From positions 1 through 24,579 of the forward strand of contig JBAXAR010000020.1 of assembly GCA_037142475.1 (NCBI GenBank): DNA of 24,579 bases. The letters are read 5' to 3'. Both the position numbers and the translations under genes were made by a program. Shown piece by piece: positions 22,994-24,579 of the stretch. The number at the start of each line of letters is the position of its first letter. Position 1 is the first letter of the stretch. The notes below the pieces were generated by a model. It saw nothing but the letters and a program-made list of their open reading frames with translations, searched no databases and was not told where the DNA came from. The DNA comes from CAIUMH01 sp037142475 (lineage in GTDB: Bacteria > Actinomycetota > Acidimicrobiia > Acidimicrobiales > RAAP-2).

Positions 22994-24035
22994 CGAGCGA
23001 CTGCCGGAGAGCATTGAGCCAGCCGTGGCCGAACTCCTGATCGGGTTCGAGATAGTTCCCCTCGCCCCATTCGTTCCACGATCGGATGATCAGTGTCTGC
23101 TCACCGTCGGGGGCTTGGCGGGCGAGATCGATCGCTCCGGGGAGTTGGGAGGCGAAGCGCTCCGGGGTAGCCCCGGTGATGACGAGGCCGTCGCGACCCC
23201 GCCGAGGCGTGTTGTCCCAGTTCGGCGTCACCACCGGCATGATCGTGCCGCCAAGGGTCGCCGGGGGCACCCCAGGGAATCCCTCGGCGTAGGGGTGCCG
23301 CTCGGGTCCGCGCAGAATCCCGCGGCGCTGCAGGAGGCGTCGGGCGCGTGGAACGAAGGCGTGTTCGTCGATGGGAAGCCGTCCGTAGGCGGCGGCGTCG
23401 AACCCATCGGCGACATGATTGGCATAGTCAGAGCGAACCAGCATCGCCACCAGATATAGGCCGCCGAACTCCTCGGCCAGGGTCTGCCACCGCTCGACGA
23501 ATGCCGCTGGATCGGGAAGTTCCCCGGGGGAGAACACGTAAAAGACCGGCTTGCCTCCGATTCGCAGGTACCGGGGATCAGCAAAGGCAGTGCGAAGCAG
23601 GTTGTAGTGAGCTTGGTCATCCTCGGGGCCCGGATAGGTCTGTTCGAGCAGCATCTGCCCGCGCTCGGACTTTGTTCCCCATCGCCGCTCCCACGAGTGG
23701 TTTGCCCATGCCAGGCAGAAGGGGAGGTCCGGCTCACCGCTCGCGAGGACCTCAGCGAATGGTCGCTCAAGAAGACGACGGCCACCAAGCCAGTAGTGCC
23801 AGTAGATGAACCCGGTGATGCCGTTCGCTCGGGCCAAGTCGGCCTGCGCCGCTCGGAGCTCGGGGACCCGGAGGTCGTAAAAGCCGAGGTCTCGGGGGAG
23901 GTGAGGCTGAACATGTCCGCGGAACAGTTGCTCGGCGGCAGTGACCTTCGTCCACTCTGTGAAACCGGGCTCCCACCACTCATCGTTCTCGGGAATGGGG
24001 TGATATTGCGGCAGGTAGTAGGCGAGGACCTCCAT
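22974..24035 (-). CDS. WbsX / GH99-like glycan-processing protein
   Basis: The 353-residue protein begins with the hallmark VLAYYLPQYHPIPENDEWW (3-21) and GFTEWTKV, followed by HYWLGGRRLLERPF, LAWANHSWERRW, YLRIGGKPVFYVFSPGEL, VVTPNWDNTPRRG and IIRSWNEWGEGNYLEPD. This is the conserved pattern of the WbsX-like domain (glycoside hydrolase family 99-like), usually found in polysaccharide and O-antigen loci, including large glycosyltransferases. Whether it hydrolyses or transfers a sugar is not settled for the family. It is soluble with no signal peptide, so it probably acts in the cytoplasm. It lies 11 nt after one sulfotransferase gene and overlaps the next one, so all three should be co-transcribed. 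Confidence 0.88.
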   Translation of the reverse strand: MEVLAYYLPQYHPIPENDEWWEPGFTEWTKVTAAEQLFRGHVQPHLPRDLGFYDLRVPELRAAQADLARANGITGFIYWHYWLGGRRLLERPFAEVLASGEPDLPFCLAWANHSWERRWGTKSERGQMLLEQTYPGPEDDQAHYNLLRTAFADPRYLRIGGKPVFYVFSPGELPDPAAFVERWQTLAEEFGGLYLVAMLVRSDYANHVADGFDAAAYGRLPIDEHAFVPRARRLLQRRGILRGPERHPYAEGFPGVPPATLGGTIMPVVTPNWDNTPRRGRDGLVITGATPERFASQLPGAIDLARQAPDGEQTLIIRSWNEWGEGNYLEPDQEFGHGWLNALRQSLDDAGLR

Positions 24036-24046
24036 GGATTCCGACG

Positions 24047-24579
24047 CTACCGCTCAGTGCCCACTGGCCCGAGCCCGGAGGCCATGGCGGCGATTGCGTC
24101 GGTCGCGCTGAGGAGGGGCCGCGGACTCATGGCGTAGAGACGGTCCATGCCGTAGGCGCCGAGGATGAGCATTGCCTCGTCAAGAGTCTCTGCGTCGTAG
24201 CGATCGGTCCACGTTTCGATCCACGTCGCCGCGTTCGCAGTTGAACTTCGGCGGAAGCTGGTCGCAGACGGGCGAGCGATGCTGGCCGGGTCGGGCGTCC
24301 ATGTCCGCCATGTTTCGTGGAAGCGGCCGACGTGGTCGCCGAGTCGTTCTAGCTCGCCGCGGGGGTCTTCGACGAGGTCCTCGTAGAAGATGACGTGGAC
24401 CGATGATGCTCCAACGTGGCTCATTGCCCAACTGTGGTGCGCCGCCCATTGGCCGACCTCGACGAGCAACGCGCGACTCCGGATTCGGGCTCGCAGGACG
24501 GGATCGGTGACCCCGCTGTCGGGGTCGAGCAGTTCGGCACTGGTGCTCCACCCGAGCTCGAGAATCGAGTGAGCCACGG
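24047..24579 (-). CDS. Sulfotransferase, C-terminal part (runs off right edge)
   Basis: Only the last 176 codons are in the window; the frame is open to the edge, and the first visible residues (VAHSILELGWS) align with the 3'-phosphate-binding region ATAHSLVDLGWS of the neighbouring full-length sulfotransferase. Shared features include a YEDLVEDPRGELERL segment (compare TYEATVRDPRRQLDLI), TWTPDPASIARPSATSFRR, and WIETWTDRYD. The N-terminal PAPS loop lies outside. It is the probable first or upstream gene of the sulfotransferase-WbsX-sulfotransferase-crotonase unit, ending 11 nt before the WbsX-like start. The two copies are diverged enough to have different acceptors. Confidence 0.85.
   Translation of the reverse strand, partial: VAHSILELGWSTSAELLDPDSGVTDPVLRARIRSRALLVEVGQWAAHHSWAMSHVGASSVHVIFYEDLVEDPRGELERLGDHVGRFHETWRTWTPDPASIARPSATSFRRSSTANAATWIETWTDRYDAETLDEAMLILGAYGMDRLYAMSPRPLLSATDAIAAMASGLGPVGTER

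Noticed and set aside
1..24579. Defence system, prophage, IS element, CRISPR, tRNA or rRNA
   Set aside because: Looked for transposase, nuclease, repeat-spacer, cloverleaf and rRNA patterns on both strands by eye and found none; every large region is accounted for by metabolic or envelope genes.

Overview
The window is a GC-rich, gene-dense stretch of bacterial chromosome. It most likely comes from an actinobacterium, probably a mycolate-free lineage such as the Acidimicrobiia. The evidence is GTG starts, ATGA/GTGA/TGATG gene overlaps, several apparently leaderless TANNNT promoters, an F420-type luciferase-like oxidoreductase, many acyl-CoA ligase and dehydrogenase paralogs, and a BsaP-type biotin synthase partner. 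The taxonomic call is inference; no rRNA, tRNA, IS element, phage gene or CRISPR array was seen.

Layout. Positions 1-7217 (minus strand): a 5'-proximal fragment of an acyl-CoA ligase (FadD17-like) at the left edge; then, in transcription order from the right, an acyl-CoA ligase (7217-5577), a second ligase resembling mycobacterial FadD19 (5515-3899), a coupled isochorismatase-fold protein that lacks the usual catalytic residues, an LCP-family cell-wall glycopolymer ligase and a chromate transporter. A compact divergent promoter at about 7236-7251 then separates these from a plus-strand acyl-CoA dehydrogenase (7252-8385).

Positions 8399-11236 are a cofactor block: an archaeal-type riboflavin synthase (minus) divergent from a dethiobiotin-synthetase-like ATPase (plus), which converges on bsaP and bioB (minus). 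A second acyl-CoA dehydrogenase (11283-12590, plus) diverges from bioB and is closed by a bidirectional hairpin.

Positions 12645-18942 are all minus strand: aquaporin, a strong hairpin, PPK2 polyphosphate kinase, LLM oxidoreductase, SDR, amidase and cytochrome P450. Together with the ligases and dehydrogenases these look like a lipid, steroid or xenobiotic acyl-CoA catabolic neighbourhood.

Positions 19073-21170 (plus) form a tightly overlapped three-gene unit: a COG4280-like membrane protein, a 72-residue membrane protein and a GT-B glycosyltransferase. It converges, with a 9-bp overlap, on a minus-strand unit holding two related sulfotransferases on either side of a WbsX/GH99-like protein, followed by a crotonase. 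The right-hand part probably makes or modifies a sulfated surface glycan.

The most unusual points are the archaeal-type riboflavin synthase, the bioB-bsaP overlap with an atypical BioD nearby, the catalytically stripped isochorismatase-like and crotonase proteins, the sulfotransferase-WbsX-sulfotransferase arrangement, and the recurring leaderless promoter signature.
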